Source: Candidatus Hydrogenedentota bacterium
GTDB taxonomy: Bacteria; Hydrogenedentota; Hydrogenedentia; Hydrogenedentales; SLHB01
NCBI GenBank assembly: GCA_019695095.1
Contig: JAIBAQ010000028.1
Span: 1-44,779, forward strand
Direction: 5' to 3'
DNA: 44,779 bases
Part shown: one piece after another, positions 1-7,262 of the stretch
Layout: each line of letters starts with the position of its first letter
Numbering within the stretch: the stretch's first letter is position 1
Notes under the pieces: generated by a model
Databases searched by the model: none
What the model saw: only the letters and a program-made list of their open reading frames with translations
What the model was told of the DNA's origin: nothing
Made by a program: the position numbers and the translations under genes

Positions 1-40
1 CGAAACGGCGGTGGCGTCTGGTGACGCGGAGAATATTGAC

Positions 41-67
41 CACGAAACACGCGAATCACACGAATGA
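41..67. repeat. Short degenerate 9-bp repeat array (left)
   Basis: Three consecutive 9-mers, CACGAAACA, CGCGAATCA and CACGAATGA, follow each other without spacers. Degenerate runs of this kind are seen in intergenic DNA of PVC-type genomes (my recollection, not tested). The array resembles the reverse complement of the one at 228-257, for example GAATCACAC against GATTGACAC. Confidence 0.5.
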
Positions 68-227
68 AGAGCGCCAATCAAGCCCATTCAGCGCAATGAT
101 TCATGCAAGAGGCGCAGGCATATATTGGGACAGACCGAATATTTCATGTACAGTCTTGAATGAATTGTGCGCCCCCTCGTCTCGCGCACTGTCCCCAGTG
201 CCATTCCGAGACAATCCGGCCTCGTTC

Positions 228-257
228 TGTAAATCGTGTCAATCGTGTAAATCCTGT
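228..257. repeat. Short degenerate 9-bp repeat array (right)
   Basis: Three 9-mers, TGTAAATCG, TGTCAATCG and TGTAAATCC, run in tandem and a fourth starts with TGT. Units differ at one or two positions. The reverse complement is related to the array at 41-67, so the two arrays face each other across about 160 bp. Confidence 0.55.
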
Positions 258-520
258 CTGCAATTCCTCTCCCCTCGGCAATCCACCGTTCGAGCGCTCC
301 ACACCAAGCAATTCCTGCTTCTATGCGAAGTCTGTCTTTCGCCATCCCGCAAGTCCCTCGTTTCGCAAACCGGTGCAGGCAGATCCAACGCTACCACGCG
401 CATTCGGGCCGCCACACAGGACCCGTCACCTCGCTCCACTGGGCGTATATCAGTGCAATGAACTTCCCCATATCTATAGGACGTATTAAAGAAGACGCGC
501 CGCTTTGAGGCAACAGGGTC

Positions 521-526
521 TATAAT
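521..526 (+). promoter_or_regulatory. Candidate -10 box for the PEBP-family gene
   Basis: A perfect TATAAT lies 33 bases upstream of the start codon at 560. No good TTGACA-like hexamer sits 16-18 bases before it, so the promoter is weak or activator-dependent if real. The start itself is well marked by GAGGAGG at 545-551. Confidence 0.45.
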
Positions 527-559
527 GAGGACATCCGTCTTGTCGAGGAGGCGCGCGTA

Positions 560-1144
560 ATGAGGTATCCAGTCAGTCGTGCAAAATGTCTCGCGGCTGC
601 CTTGGCCTGTGTTTGCCTTGCGGGGATTCTGCCCGGAGCCAAGCATACGGCCGCCCCGGTCGCGGACACTGCTGCGGGGGACACGGAAATGAAACTCACG
701 AGCACTGCATTCAATGAAGGCGATGCCATTCCCAAGAAGCACACGGGCGAGGGAACTGATGTCTCCCCGCCGTTGGCATGGACCGAGCCGCCGGCCAACA
801 CACACGCGTTCGCGCTGATTTGCGATGACCCCGACGCCCCCGCGGGCACGTGGGTACACTGGGTCATCTACAACATCGACGCCGCAACGCGTTCATTGCC
901 GGAAAGCGTCCCTAAGACCGATGAATCACCCGAAGGCGTACGCCAAGGCAAAAACGATTTCGGCAAGATTGGCTACAACGGTCCCATGCCTCCACCGGGG
1001 AAGGCCCACCGCTATTTCTTCAAGCTCTACGCCCTTGATGCGACGCTGAACCTTCGCGCGGGAGTCCGAAAAGCTGACGTGGAGAAGGCCATGCAGGGCC
1101 ACATCCTGGGCGAGGCGAAACTGATGGGCACCTACAAACGCTGA
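560..1144 (+). CDS. YbhB/YbcL-type PEBP (Raf kinase inhibitor-like) protein, secreted
   Basis: A 194-residue protein of the phosphatidylethanolamine-binding protein family in its bacterial YbhB/YbcL form. The sequence shows an N-terminal signal peptide (basic start, hydrophobic core around residues 9-26) and then the family core: 'FNEGDAIPKKHTGEG' early, 'SPPLAW' leading into the ligand pocket, 'DDPDAP' followed by 'WVHWVIYNID', and 'YNGPMPPPGKAHRYFFKLYALD', which I cite as the positions around residues 137-160. These are the conserved pocket elements. Known members bind small anionic or phospholipid-like ligands; the bacterial role is poorly defined. The signal peptide places this copy in the periplasm or outside the cell. 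The start is supported by GAGGAGG eight bases upstream. It is monocistronic, with a convergent zinc-ribbon gene downstream. Family assignment is firm; function is not. Confidence 0.93.
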   Translation: MRYPVSRAKCLAAALACVCLAGILPGAKHTAAPVADTAAGDTEMKLTSTAFNEGDAIPKKHTGEGTDVSPPLAWTEPPANTHAFALICDDPDAPAGTWVHWVIYNIDAATRSLPESVPKTDESPEGVRQGKNDFGKIGYNGPMPPPGKAHRYFFKLYALDATLNLRAGVRKADVEKAMQGHILGEAKLMGTYKR

Positions 1145-1218
1145 CAAAAAATCAGAACCTCGCCCACCGGTACTCCGGCAGGCGAGGTCCCTCAAGTCGT
1201 GTCCAGACCCCTCTTGGC

Positions 1219-1668
1219 CTAGTCGAAAATCGTCTTAAAGTAGACTGAGTTGTCTAGCTTCGGTAAATCGTCGTGTACGAACTGCTCAAATTCTTCCTGC
1301 GAAATAGATGATACGGGGACAGGCTCGTCGCCTTCGTCGCTCAATGCCTCCGTTTTCGGCAGAGCCTCGTCCGGTTCGATGCCATACTCATGCAAACCGT
1401 CGGCCATTTCAGGGGAAATCTGGTCCACCACTTTCTGTACCCGCTCGTCCAGAAACTCCGTCAGGATCCCCATCAGGTGGGCGTGCCGCTCCTCCGCCGA
1501 ACCTTCCATTAGCACCCTCTTATCCAACGGAAGCACGCGGCCACAGAACACCATCACGAATTCCGTGCAATTGGGGCACGGACCCACAATCAACGCACCG
1601 AGAGGGGGAACCATCATCTGGCCCCGGACTCCGCAATGCGGGCACTGCACTTCAATCATAGATAGCAT
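1219..1668 (-). CDS. Small zinc-ribbon protein of unknown function
   Basis: A 149-residue acidic protein. Two CxxC pairs, CPHC at residues 9-12 and CPNC at 31-34, form an N-terminal zinc-ribbon with a hydrophobic linker. The rest is helical and rich in Glu/Asp ('EERHAHLMGILTEFLDERV' is the middle helix, residues 59-77), with no membrane segment. Proteins of this form, a zinc ribbon plus an acidic helical tail, are common in Planctomycetes and Hydrogenedentota and have no assigned function. ATG at 1668 is the first start; Met4 at 1659 is a possible alternative because neither has a strong Shine-Dalgarno. A good minus-strand promoter lies just upstream (1707-1736). It converges on the PEBP gene, with 74 bases between the stops. 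Confidence 0.8.
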   Translation of the reverse strand: MLSMIEVQCPHCGVRGQMMVPPLGALIVGPCPNCTEFVMVFCGRVLPLDKRVLMEGSAEERHAHLMGILTEFLDERVQKVVDQISPEMADGLHEYGIEPDEALPKTEALSDEGDEPVPVSSISQEEFEQFVHDDLPKLDNSVYFKTIFD

Positions 1669-1706
1669 GCGCGTCTCGCTTTCCAGGCCACACGGCCCAC
1701 AATGAG

Positions 1707-1736
1707 ATTATAGCACTCACTACTCATGTCGCGCAA
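1707..1736 (-). promoter_or_regulatory. Extended -10 promoter of the zinc-ribbon gene
   Basis: Read on the minus strand this is TTGCGC, 18 bases, then TATAAT preceded by TG one base away (extended -10). Predicted transcription starts near 1700, about 32 bases before the ATG at 1668. The perfect -10 plus TGn makes this one of the better promoters in the window. Confidence 0.6.
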
Positions 1737-1757
1737 AATTGTCGCGCTTTAATTGAA

Positions 1758-1784
1758 TTGGCGTTCTAATAAGCCTTATATAAT
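1758..1784 (+). promoter_or_regulatory. Candidate promoter of the SDR gene
   Basis: TTGGCG at 1758-1763 and a perfect TATAAT at 1779-1784 lie in an AT-rich island unlike its surroundings. The 15-base spacing is short, so the -35 assignment is doubtful while the -10 is good. It would give a leader of about 130 bases before the start at 1921. Confidence 0.35.
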
Positions 1785-1920
1785 CGGATTATGAATATTT
1801 CATACTTCGATTTCAAATTTCTCTATACTGATCGGTAGGCCACCCTTTCGTGGTAGGCTATGGCGCTTGATAGGCTTGGCAGATCAGCAGGAATCTACGA
1901 ACAGGTTGAGGGAGCCTGAT

Positions 1921-2688
1921 ATGGATTTTGCCTCGAAAACGGTGGTAGTCACCGGCGGCGCACAGGGTATTGGAATGGCGGTGACCACTGCATTCGTGAA
2001 GGCTGGCGCGCAGGTTGTGTTTGCCGACACCGACCGCGAAGCTGGGCAGGAGTTGGCAACCATGCTCTCCGGGGAGAACCCCAGGCCACGCTTCGTCGAG
2101 GCCGATGTCGCGGACGAACAGTCTGTGGCGAACCTGATGCGGGCCGCTTCTGAAGTAAATGGAAACATAGATGTGCTGGTCAATAACGCGGGCATTTATG
2201 GCGGCGGGGGTATCCTGACAGGGTCCGTAGACTTGTGGGATCGGACAATAGCAGTCAATCTGAGAGGTCCTTACCTCTGCGCGCGGTATGCCGTGCCCCA
2301 TATGCCGCGCGGTGGGGCCATCATCAATATCTGCTCGACGCGGGCATTCATGTCCGAACCGGATACGGAACCTTATTCGGCGTCGAAAGGCGGTTTAGCG
2401 GCGCTGACCCACGCCCTCGCCGTGTCACTTGGGTCCCGCGGACTTCGCGTGAATGCAGTAAGTCCCGGCTGGATAGACGTCACGGGATGGAAGAAGACCT
2501 CAGCACGAAAACAGGCGGCCCTGTCGCAAAAGGATCACCAACAACATCCGGCAGGCCGTGTGGGAAAGCCTGAAGACATCGCGGAGGCATGTTTGTTCCT
2601 GGCTGACGAGAAGCGTTCGGGTTTTATGACGGGCCAGAACATGGTCGTCGACGGCGGCATGACAAAGAAGATGATCTACGAGGAGTAA
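1921..2688 (+). CDS. Short-chain dehydrogenase/reductase (SDR)
   Basis: A 255-residue classical SDR, the usual length. Visible motifs are the cofactor turn TGGAQGIG at residues 11-18, NNAG at 88-91, the catalytic Ser at 139 and YSASK with Tyr152 and Lys156. An acidic residue ('ADTDRE') at the end of beta-2 favours NAD(H) over NADP(H). The C-terminus 'MTGQNMVVDGGMT' is typical. It should oxidise or reduce a sugar or secondary alcohol in the cytoplasm; the substrate cannot be read from sequence. I chose ATG 1921 because GAGGGAG lies just upstream and the Rossmann strand starts immediately; the frame stays open to 1867 but that extension has no function. It stands alone, with 107 bases before the next gene. 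Confidence 0.93.
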   Translation: MDFASKTVVVTGGAQGIGMAVTTAFVKAGAQVVFADTDREAGQELATMLSGENPRPRFVEADVADEQSVANLMRAASEVNGNIDVLVNNAGIYGGGGILTGSVDLWDRTIAVNLRGPYLCARYAVPHMPRGGAIINICSTRAFMSEPDTEPYSASKGGLAALTHALAVSLGSRGLRVNAVSPGWIDVTGWKKTSARKQAALSQKDHQQHPAGRVGKPEDIAEACLFLADEKRSGFMTGQNMVVDGGMTKKMIYEE

Positions 2689-2795
2689 GTGTCGTCCCGA
2701 ACCGCTTGAACCGGGATTTCGTGACCTCTAGACTAGATACATCTCATGGGGTGGCTTTCGGTTCCGAGACTAACACGTAGTAAAGGTAGGTCAGT

Positions 2796-3656
2796 TTGCC
2801 AAAGCCAGTATCGGCTCTATTTTTAGCGATTGTTGTGTCATGTCTGAGTCTGGTGTCTGCGTGGGGGGCCGAACGTTCCGCGGCAGAGCATGAACCCGTA
2901 AAGACTGGACTTGCCAAGAAGAAAAGTCAGGAAGCTCGCTCCCTGACTTCTCCAACCGAAGAGGGGCAGCTTTCACCCTGGTACTTCTTCCTTGGCTTAT
3001 CGAATGCTTACCCGAAAATGGGCAGCGAAAGCCTTGTCCGCAACTACTACGACGGACTCATGCACAAGTTCTCCCCCACGTTCGACGACGTGTTGACCGT
3101 CGGCGACATTCGCGACATGGGCCTTCTTTGGGTCCCGTACGTGGGTGTCGGACGCACGTTTGGCGACAAGTGGTCGGTGTTTGGACAGCTCGGCTATTCA
3201 GCAGGCAAAGTTCGGACGAAGGCTGACGACAAGAGCTACCTTATCCTGCCGATGCACACCGACTTCGAGATCAAGCGCGGTGCGTTCTACGTGGGGTTGG
3301 GCGCTGACTATTTTCCCTGGGGTATGCCCGAGTTGAAAGAATATCACGGGATTATGGAACGCTTACGAGCGGCGCGGCCCAACATTGGCGGGCGCGCGAC
3401 CTATGTCAGCGCGACGTACAGGGCCAAAGCCAAGGTCGGCTGGAAACCCTTCGACAACCTCGTGGACATGACGATCAGCGACGAGTGGGTCATCCCCAGC
3501 GTAGCGCCCAGTATTGGTTTGGACGTACCCCTGGGCCCAAAGAGCCAGCTCTCGTTCGGAGCCAGCTATAGCTGGTTCAAAGAACAGGAAGACGACTTCA
3601 ACGGGCCCGCCTTCACCATCATCTGGAAGCGGCATTTCTCGGCGAAGAAGAAGTAG
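2796..3656 (+). CDS. Secreted beta-barrel-like protein of unknown function
   Basis: A 286-residue protein starting at TTG, with a purine-rich AAGGTAGG seven bases upstream. A signal peptide occupies about residues 1-24 (hydrophobic 'ALFLAIVVSCLSLVSAWG', cut after AWG). The mature part alternates aromatic/hydrophobic and polar residues with many Gly ('PYVGVGRTFGDKWSVFGQLG', 'GAFYVGLGADYFPWG', 'QLSFGASYSWFKEQ'), as in outer-membrane beta-strands, and ends in a strand with aromatics followed by a Lys-rich tail rather than a terminal Phe. I infer an outer-membrane or periplasmic barrel-like protein but do not recognise a family. TTG could be replaced by no nearby ATG without losing the signal peptide, which supports the start. 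Confidence 0.75.
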   Translation: MPKPVSALFLAIVVSCLSLVSAWGAERSAAEHEPVKTGLAKKKSQEARSLTSPTEEGQLSPWYFFLGLSNAYPKMGSESLVRNYYDGLMHKFSPTFDDVLTVGDIRDMGLLWVPYVGVGRTFGDKWSVFGQLGYSAGKVRTKADDKSYLILPMHTDFEIKRGAFYVGLGADYFPWGMPELKEYHGIMERLRAARPNIGGRATYVSATYRAKAKVGWKPFDNLVDMTISDEWVIPSVAPSIGLDVPLGPKSQLSFGASYSWFKEQEDDFNGPAFTIIWKRHFSAKKK

Positions 3657-3966
3657 GTTCCATAAGTGTCTGGCGAGACAATTCAAGCGCCGCTCTCCTG
3701 TCGCGTTTAGTGCCAACAACATTCCCATCTGGGCCGTTCTCCTGAATCTGCGAATCCAGGGTTCTGTTTCAGAATGGGCGGCCGGTGTTTCGCAATAGAA
3801 CACACGCGCTCGGACAAACCTCGGAAGTTCTTTGAAATGCTCGCCTTTACTTGGCATGGGGGTTGCCTTAGAAAGGGAGACAGGATATCCATGAACTCAA
3901 GGGGACTAGCCCCGGAGGTCATGAAGCGACCTGAAATCTTCATACCAAGAGAGGAGGCGTGTTTCG
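3657..3966 (+). other. Intergenic region upstream of clpB
   Basis: About 310 bases without a full gene. The first 190 show nothing I can name. The last third holds a sigma-54-like promoter (3852-3867), a possible short leader ORF (3891-3977) and the clpB ribosome binding site GAGGAGG (3951-3957). I looked for a CIRCE inverted repeat (TTAGCACTC-N9-GAGTGCTAA) and found none. Confidence 0.6.
3852..3867 (+). promoter_or_regulatory. Sigma-54-like -24/-12 promoter before clpB
   Basis: TGGCAT, five G residues, then TTGCC. The GG of the -24 element (3853-3854) and the GC of the -12 element (3865-3866) have exactly the required 12-base register, and the match to the TGGCAC-N5-TTGCA consensus fails at only two positions. 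Predicted transcription start is near 3878. A sigma-32-like reading (CTTTGAAA upstream) is possible but lacks a proper CCCCAT box. I cannot see an enhancer-binding-protein site. Confidence 0.5.
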
Positions 3967-3977
3967 ATGCGTCTTGA
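3891..3977 (+). CDS. Possible 28-residue leader ORF overlapping the clpB start
   Basis: ATG at 3891 has AGGA six bases upstream and opens a 28-codon frame whose TGA (3975-3977) lies just past the clpB ATG at 3967, in a different frame. The arrangement would allow translational coupling: ribosomes finishing the leader release next to the clpB start. If transcription begins at the predicted sigma-54 site, this ORF is the first start codon on the mRNA. The peptide has no feature I recognise and may not be made. Confidence 0.25.
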   Translation: MNSRGLAPEVMKRPEIFIPREEACFDAS

Positions 3978-6570
3978 TAAGTTGACGATAAAAGCCCAAG
4001 AAGCACTTGCCGAAGCGATGGATGCGGCGTCGCAGGCAGGCCATGCAGAAATATCTTCGCTGCATGTCCTTGATGCATTGTTGGCCCAGGAGAAGGGGGT
4101 CGTTGAGTCCATCCTCCAAAGGCTTGGTATTCCCGACGAAACCCTGCGCAATCGCGTCAAGGAGCGCATTGGCTCGTTGCCGCGCATGAGCGGGGCGGCT
4201 GTTCAGCCTGCGATTGGGAGCCACCTCCAGCGCGTGCTGGACGCGGGGTGGAAGGTCGCACAGAGCCTGCGCGACGAGTACCTCAGTACGGAGCATATCC
4301 TGCTCGGCATGCTGAGCGTGCGCGGAGATGCCGCAGGGCAATTGATGCATGACGCGGGCGTCACGCAAGACGCCGTGATGCGCGCGTTGAAGGAAGTCCG
4401 CGGCACACAGCGCATTACCGATCCCAATGCGGAGACCACCTACGATGCGCTGGCGAAATATAGTCGCGATCTGACGCAGCTCGCGCGTGCGGGGAAACTC
4501 GATCCCGTTATCGGCCGCGACGAAGAGATTCGCCGTGTCATCCAAGTTCTGTCGCGCCGCACAAAGAACAATCCGGTTCTGATAGGCGAGCCCGGCGTAG
4601 GAAAAACGGCCATTGCCGAAGGCTTGGCCCAGCGTATTGTCGCGGGCGACGTGCCAGAAGGACTGAAGAACAAGCGCCTTGCGCAACTTGACCTGGGCGC
4701 GCTGATTGCCGGAGCCAAGTTCCGCGGCGAGTTTGAGGATCGACTCAAGGCGGTGCTGCGCGAAGTGGAACAGGCGCAGGGTCAGATCATCCTCTTCATT
4801 GACGAGTTGCACACGCTCGTGGGTGCTGGTTCTGCCGAAGGCGCAATGGATGCGTCGAACATGCTGAAACCGGCGTTGGCGCGGGGCGAGTTGCATTGCG
4901 TTGGCGCAACCACGCTGGACGAGTATCGCAAGCACGTGGAGAAAGACGCCGCGCTGGAACGGCGTTTTCAGCCGGTATTTGTGGGCCAGCCGGATGTGGA
5001 GAGCGCCATTGCCATTTTGCGCGGATTGAAGGAGCGCTATGAGGTACATCATGGCGTGCGGATACAGGATAGCGCTTTGGTGGCTGCGGCAGTTCTAAGT
5101 AACCGTTACATATCGGATCGCTTTCTGCCGGACAAGGCCATCGATTTGATCGATGAGGCGGCGTCGCGGCTGCGGATCGAGATTGACAGCATGCCCTACG
5201 AGATTGACGTGCTCGACCGGCGCTTGCGTCAACTCGAGATTGAGCATCTTGCGCTGAAGAAGGAAACCGACAAGGCAGGCCGCGAGCAGCGCGAAGGCAT
5301 TGAGCGCGAGCAGGCCAATCTTCGCGAGGAGCTCAACGCGAAAAAGGCCCAGTGGCAGGCGGAGAAAGATGTCATCAATGCCATCCGAAAGGTCAAGGAA
5401 GAAATCGACGAGGCAAAACGCCAGGAAGAAATCGCGGAACGAGCCGGGCAACTGGACAAAGTGGCCCAGATTCGGTACGGAGCGCTTATCGAACTGCAGA
5501 AGAGGCTCGACGCGGAGAACGCGCGCTTGGCCGATTTGCAGAAGAGCGGAAGTTTCCTGAAGGAGGAAGTGACCGAAGAACATGTCGCGAAGATCGTATC
5601 GAACTGGACCGGAATCCCCGTCACCAAAATGATGGAAGGCGAGATGGACAAGTTGCTGAAGATGGAAGACAGGCTCGCTGAACGCGTCATTGGTCAACGC
5701 GACGGCATTCGGGTCGTGTCGGATGCGGTGCGACGTGCGCGGGCAGGACTCAAGGAACCGGAACGGCCCATTGGCTCGTTCATCTTCCTCGGACCGACCG
5801 GCGTCGGCAAAACGGAACTTGCGCGAACTTTGGCGGAACTGCTGTTTGACGACGAGAACGCCATGGTGCGGATCGACATGAGCGAATACATGGAGAAATA
5901 TTCCGTGTCGCGTCTGATTGGCGCGCCCCCGGGATACGTCGGCTACGACGAGGGCGGCCAGTTGACGGAAGCCGTTCGACGGCGACCGTACAGCGTCATC
6001 CTGTTCGACGAGATCGAAAAGGCCCATCAGGACGTGTTCAACGTGCTGCTGCAATTGCTTGACGACGGACGGCTGACCGATAGCCAGGGCCGCACAGTGG
6101 ACTTCAAGAACACCGTGGTCATCATGACCTCCAACCTCGGGAGCGAGGTGTTCCAACGTGCGGGCGGTTCTGAAGACGAAAAGGTTGAAGAAGTGATGAA
6201 CGTGTTGCGCCGCCACTTCCGGCCGGAATTCCTGAACCGAATCGACGACATTGTCGTGTTCCACCCGCTACAACGGGAACATATCCGCCGAATCGTGGAC
6301 GTACAGGTGAAGCGATTGGCGAAACGATTGGCCGACAAGCGCATCACCTTGGAGCTGACCGACGCCGCGCGTGACCTGCTAGCCGAGCATGGATTCGACC
6401 CAACATACGGCGCGAGACCGCTGAAAAGGGCGATTCAACGCATGGTTCTGGATCCGCTGGCAATGGAGATACTGGAAGGACGCATTTCCGATGGCGCCCA
6501 CGTTGTGGCTGAACGCGAAGGCGCTGGTCTTAAATTCGAATTGAAAGAACTGGCCGACGCGGCCGCCTGA
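3967..6570 (+). CDS. clpB: ATP-dependent disaggregase ClpB (Hsp100)
   Basis: An 867-residue ClpB of full normal length. Order: N-domain with two Clp repeats (residues 1-145), first AAA+ module with Walker A GEPGVGKT at 207-214 and Walker B/DELHT at about 279, long coiled-coil middle domain with the expected heptads and Arg/Glu-rich text (about 405-525), second AAA+ module with Walker A GPTGVGKT at 609-616 and Walker B 'FDEIEKAH' from about 680, then the C-terminal D2 domain. The middle domain separates it from ClpA/ClpC, and no ClpP-binding IGF loop is apparent. It works with DnaK in the cytoplasm to extract proteins from aggregates. ATG 3967 is preceded by GAGGAGG. No other chaperone gene is adjacent; a hairpin follows the stop. 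Confidence 0.98.
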   Translation: MRLDKLTIKAQEALAEAMDAASQAGHAEISSLHVLDALLAQEKGVVESILQRLGIPDETLRNRVKERIGSLPRMSGAAVQPAIGSHLQRVLDAGWKVAQSLRDEYLSTEHILLGMLSVRGDAAGQLMHDAGVTQDAVMRALKEVRGTQRITDPNAETTYDALAKYSRDLTQLARAGKLDPVIGRDEEIRRVIQVLSRRTKNNPVLIGEPGVGKTAIAEGLAQRIVAGDVPEGLKNKRLAQLDLGALIAGAKFRGEFEDRLKAVLREVEQAQGQIILFIDELHTLVGAGSAEGAMDASNMLKPALARGELHCVGATTLDEYRKHVEKDAALERRFQPVFVGQPDVESAIAILRGLKERYEVHHGVRIQDSALVAAAVLSNRYISDRFLPDKAIDLIDEAASRLRIEIDSMPYEIDVLDRRLRQLEIEHLALKKETDKAGREQREGIEREQANLREELNAKKAQWQAEKDVINAIRKVKEEIDEAKRQEEIAERAGQLDKVAQIRYGALIELQKRLDAENARLADLQKSGSFLKEEVTEEHVAKIVSNWTGIPVTKMMEGEMDKLLKMEDRLAERVIGQRDGIRVVSDAVRRARAGLKEPERPIGSFIFLGPTGVGKTELARTLAELLFDDENAMVRIDMSEYMEKYSVSRLIGAPPGYVGYDEGGQLTEAVRRRPYSVILFDEIEKAHQDVFNVLLQLLDDGRLTDSQGRTVDFKNTVVIMTSNLGSEVFQRAGGSEDEKVEEVMNVLRRHFRPEFLNRIDDIVVFHPLQREHIRRIVDVQVKRLAKRLADKRITLELTDAARDLLAEHGFDPTYGARPLKRAIQRMVLDPLAMEILEGRISDGAHVVAEREGAGLKFELKELADAAA

Positions 6571-6617
6571 TTTGTCATGTCGCAGAGGTGCATCCTCGTT
6601 CTCCTGGCATTGAGAGG

Positions 6618-6649
6618 TTTGCCCCGGCGCTCAATTGGGCCGGTGCAAA
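6618..6649 (+). terminator. Hairpin downstream of clpB
   Basis: Arms 6618-6628 and 6639-6649 form an 11-bp stem with one mismatch and a 10-base loop, 48 bases after the clpB stop. There is no T-run, so it is a weak intrinsic terminator or an mRNA 3'-end stabiliser. Confidence 0.5.
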
Positions 6650-6695
6650 TAGCAGGACTGAGGTGCATGCTCTAGATTGGATACGCAGACCGAGT

Positions 6696-6744
6696 AAACA
6701 AAAAGAGAGGCGGGCGCATCAAGTGCTGATGCGCCCGCTCTCTC
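6696..6744 (-). terminator. Strong intrinsic terminator of the 52-residue gene
   Basis: On the minus strand a stem of 12 perfect pairs (6727-6738 with 6710-6721) extends by five more pairs after a one-base bulge, closes on a 5-base loop (6722-6726) and is followed directly by TTTTTGTTT. This is a textbook intrinsic terminator, 18 bases past the stop of the small gene. As a stem it could also help end clpB transcripts coming from the other side. Confidence 0.88.
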
Positions 6745-6762
6745 ATTCAGAATCAGGCAATG

Positions 6763-6921
6763 CTATGCTGGCGGCAGAATTGCGGCGAGTGCGCTAAGGA
6801 TTATCGAGAGGAATTCGGAAAGAGAAGAATTAAGAATCGAATGCAGTTGAGACGCGTTTGCATTCATGTTCTGCAGCCAGATGTTCAGATTCTGAGTCAA
6901 AATTTCCATTAGAGTCGGCAT
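6763..6921 (-). CDS. Orphan 52-residue hydrophobic protein
   Basis: A 52-codon frame from ATG 6921 to TAG 6763. It has every part of an independent gene: perfect TATAAT at 6973-6978, AAGGAG seven bases before the ATG, and a strong intrinsic terminator right after the stop. The peptide starts 'MPTLMEILTQNLNIWLQN', has a Ser/Asn-rich middle and a hydrophobic C-terminal segment (about residues 36-50, 'EFLSIILSALAAILPPA') ending in Pro-Pro-Ala. It contains no Arg, Lys or Cys, its only charged side chains are two Glu, and it has one His. It has no signal peptidase site. It could be a small membrane or membrane-surface protein with an amphipathic first half. I do not recognise a family. Neighbours (clpB, PHP operon) give no clue to function. 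Confidence 0.72.
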   Translation of the reverse strand: MPTLMEILTQNLNIWLQNMNANASQLHSILNSSLSEFLSIILSALAAILPPA

Positions 6922-6972
6922 ACAACTACTCCTTCCATTCTTAGACCCCTAGTCAGGACACATTCCGCCGTC

Positions 6973-7003
6973 ATTATACTCCTGAGTTTCCGGAAAGAGA
7001 CAA
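6973..7003 (-). promoter_or_regulatory. Promoter of the 52-residue gene
   Basis: On the minus strand TATAAT (6978-6973) is a perfect -10. TTGTCT (7003-6998) is the nearest -35-like hexamer, at 19 bases, longer than ideal. Transcription would start near 6966, giving a leader of about 45 bases that carries the AAGGAG site. Confidence 0.6.
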
Positions 7004-7065
7004 TCGACCTGAATTTCAAGAGGCGCGGAAAGCGGCACCATGAGTTCACTCTGTTAGGCACAAGA

Positions 7066-7147
7066 GCCTGCGCCTTCCAGGCGCAAGTAGCGGGCGATAG
7101 CTTGCTTGAGATTTTGAACCGCTTCCAAGCGGCTGCTACTATGTGCG
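7066..7147 (+). promoter_or_regulatory. Candidate structured RNA element upstream of the PHP operon
   Basis: The stretch can fold into a closed multi-part structure: AGTAGC 7086-7091 pairs with GCTACT 7135-7140, extended by CGCA 7082-7085 with TGCG 7144-7147 across a 3-base bulge, and encloses a hairpin CCGCTT/AAGCGG (7119-7132). A competing hairpin, TGCGCC 7069-7074 with GGCGCA 7080-7085, would disrupt the outer stem. Mutually exclusive folds are typical of regulatory leaders. It matches no riboswitch class I know and lies about 115 bases before the start at 7263. Confidence 0.35.
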
Positions 7148-7262
7148 TGCGGGAGAGGGGTACTCGGCTAGCTGCTCGGACGTTGACTTCGACGAAGGCA
7201 AGCGGATAGTCTCCGCAGTGGTTGTGATAGGCGATTCATTTGTTTAAGCACGGTGTGGATTC

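Larger units (their letters stand above)
1..520. other. Non-coding stretch upstream of the PEBP-family gene
   Basis: I see no convincing gene here. Reading frames exist on both strands but have no Shine-Dalgarno sequence, overlap one another and translate to low-complexity Arg/Ser/Pro-rich text. Bases 1-24 stay open in frame 1 and end in TGA at 22-24, so they could be the last codons of a gene to the left, but seven codons cannot establish this. The stretch contains two short arrays with 9-bp periodicity, annotated separately, and leads into the promoter of the gene at 560. Confidence 0.6.

Noticed and set aside
41-257. Repeat arrays as a CRISPR
   Set aside because: Units are 9 bp, degenerate and without unique spacers, and no cas gene is present.
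3657-3966. CIRCE/HrcA control of clpB
   Set aside because: No TTAGCACTC-N9-GAGTGCTAA or near match is present in the upstream region.
3940-6264. Two long minus-strand frames (3940-5052 and 5095-6264) opposite clpB
   Set aside because: They mirror the codon pattern of clpB, have no ribosome site and translate to His/Gln/Leu-rich text with no domain; clpB is certain.
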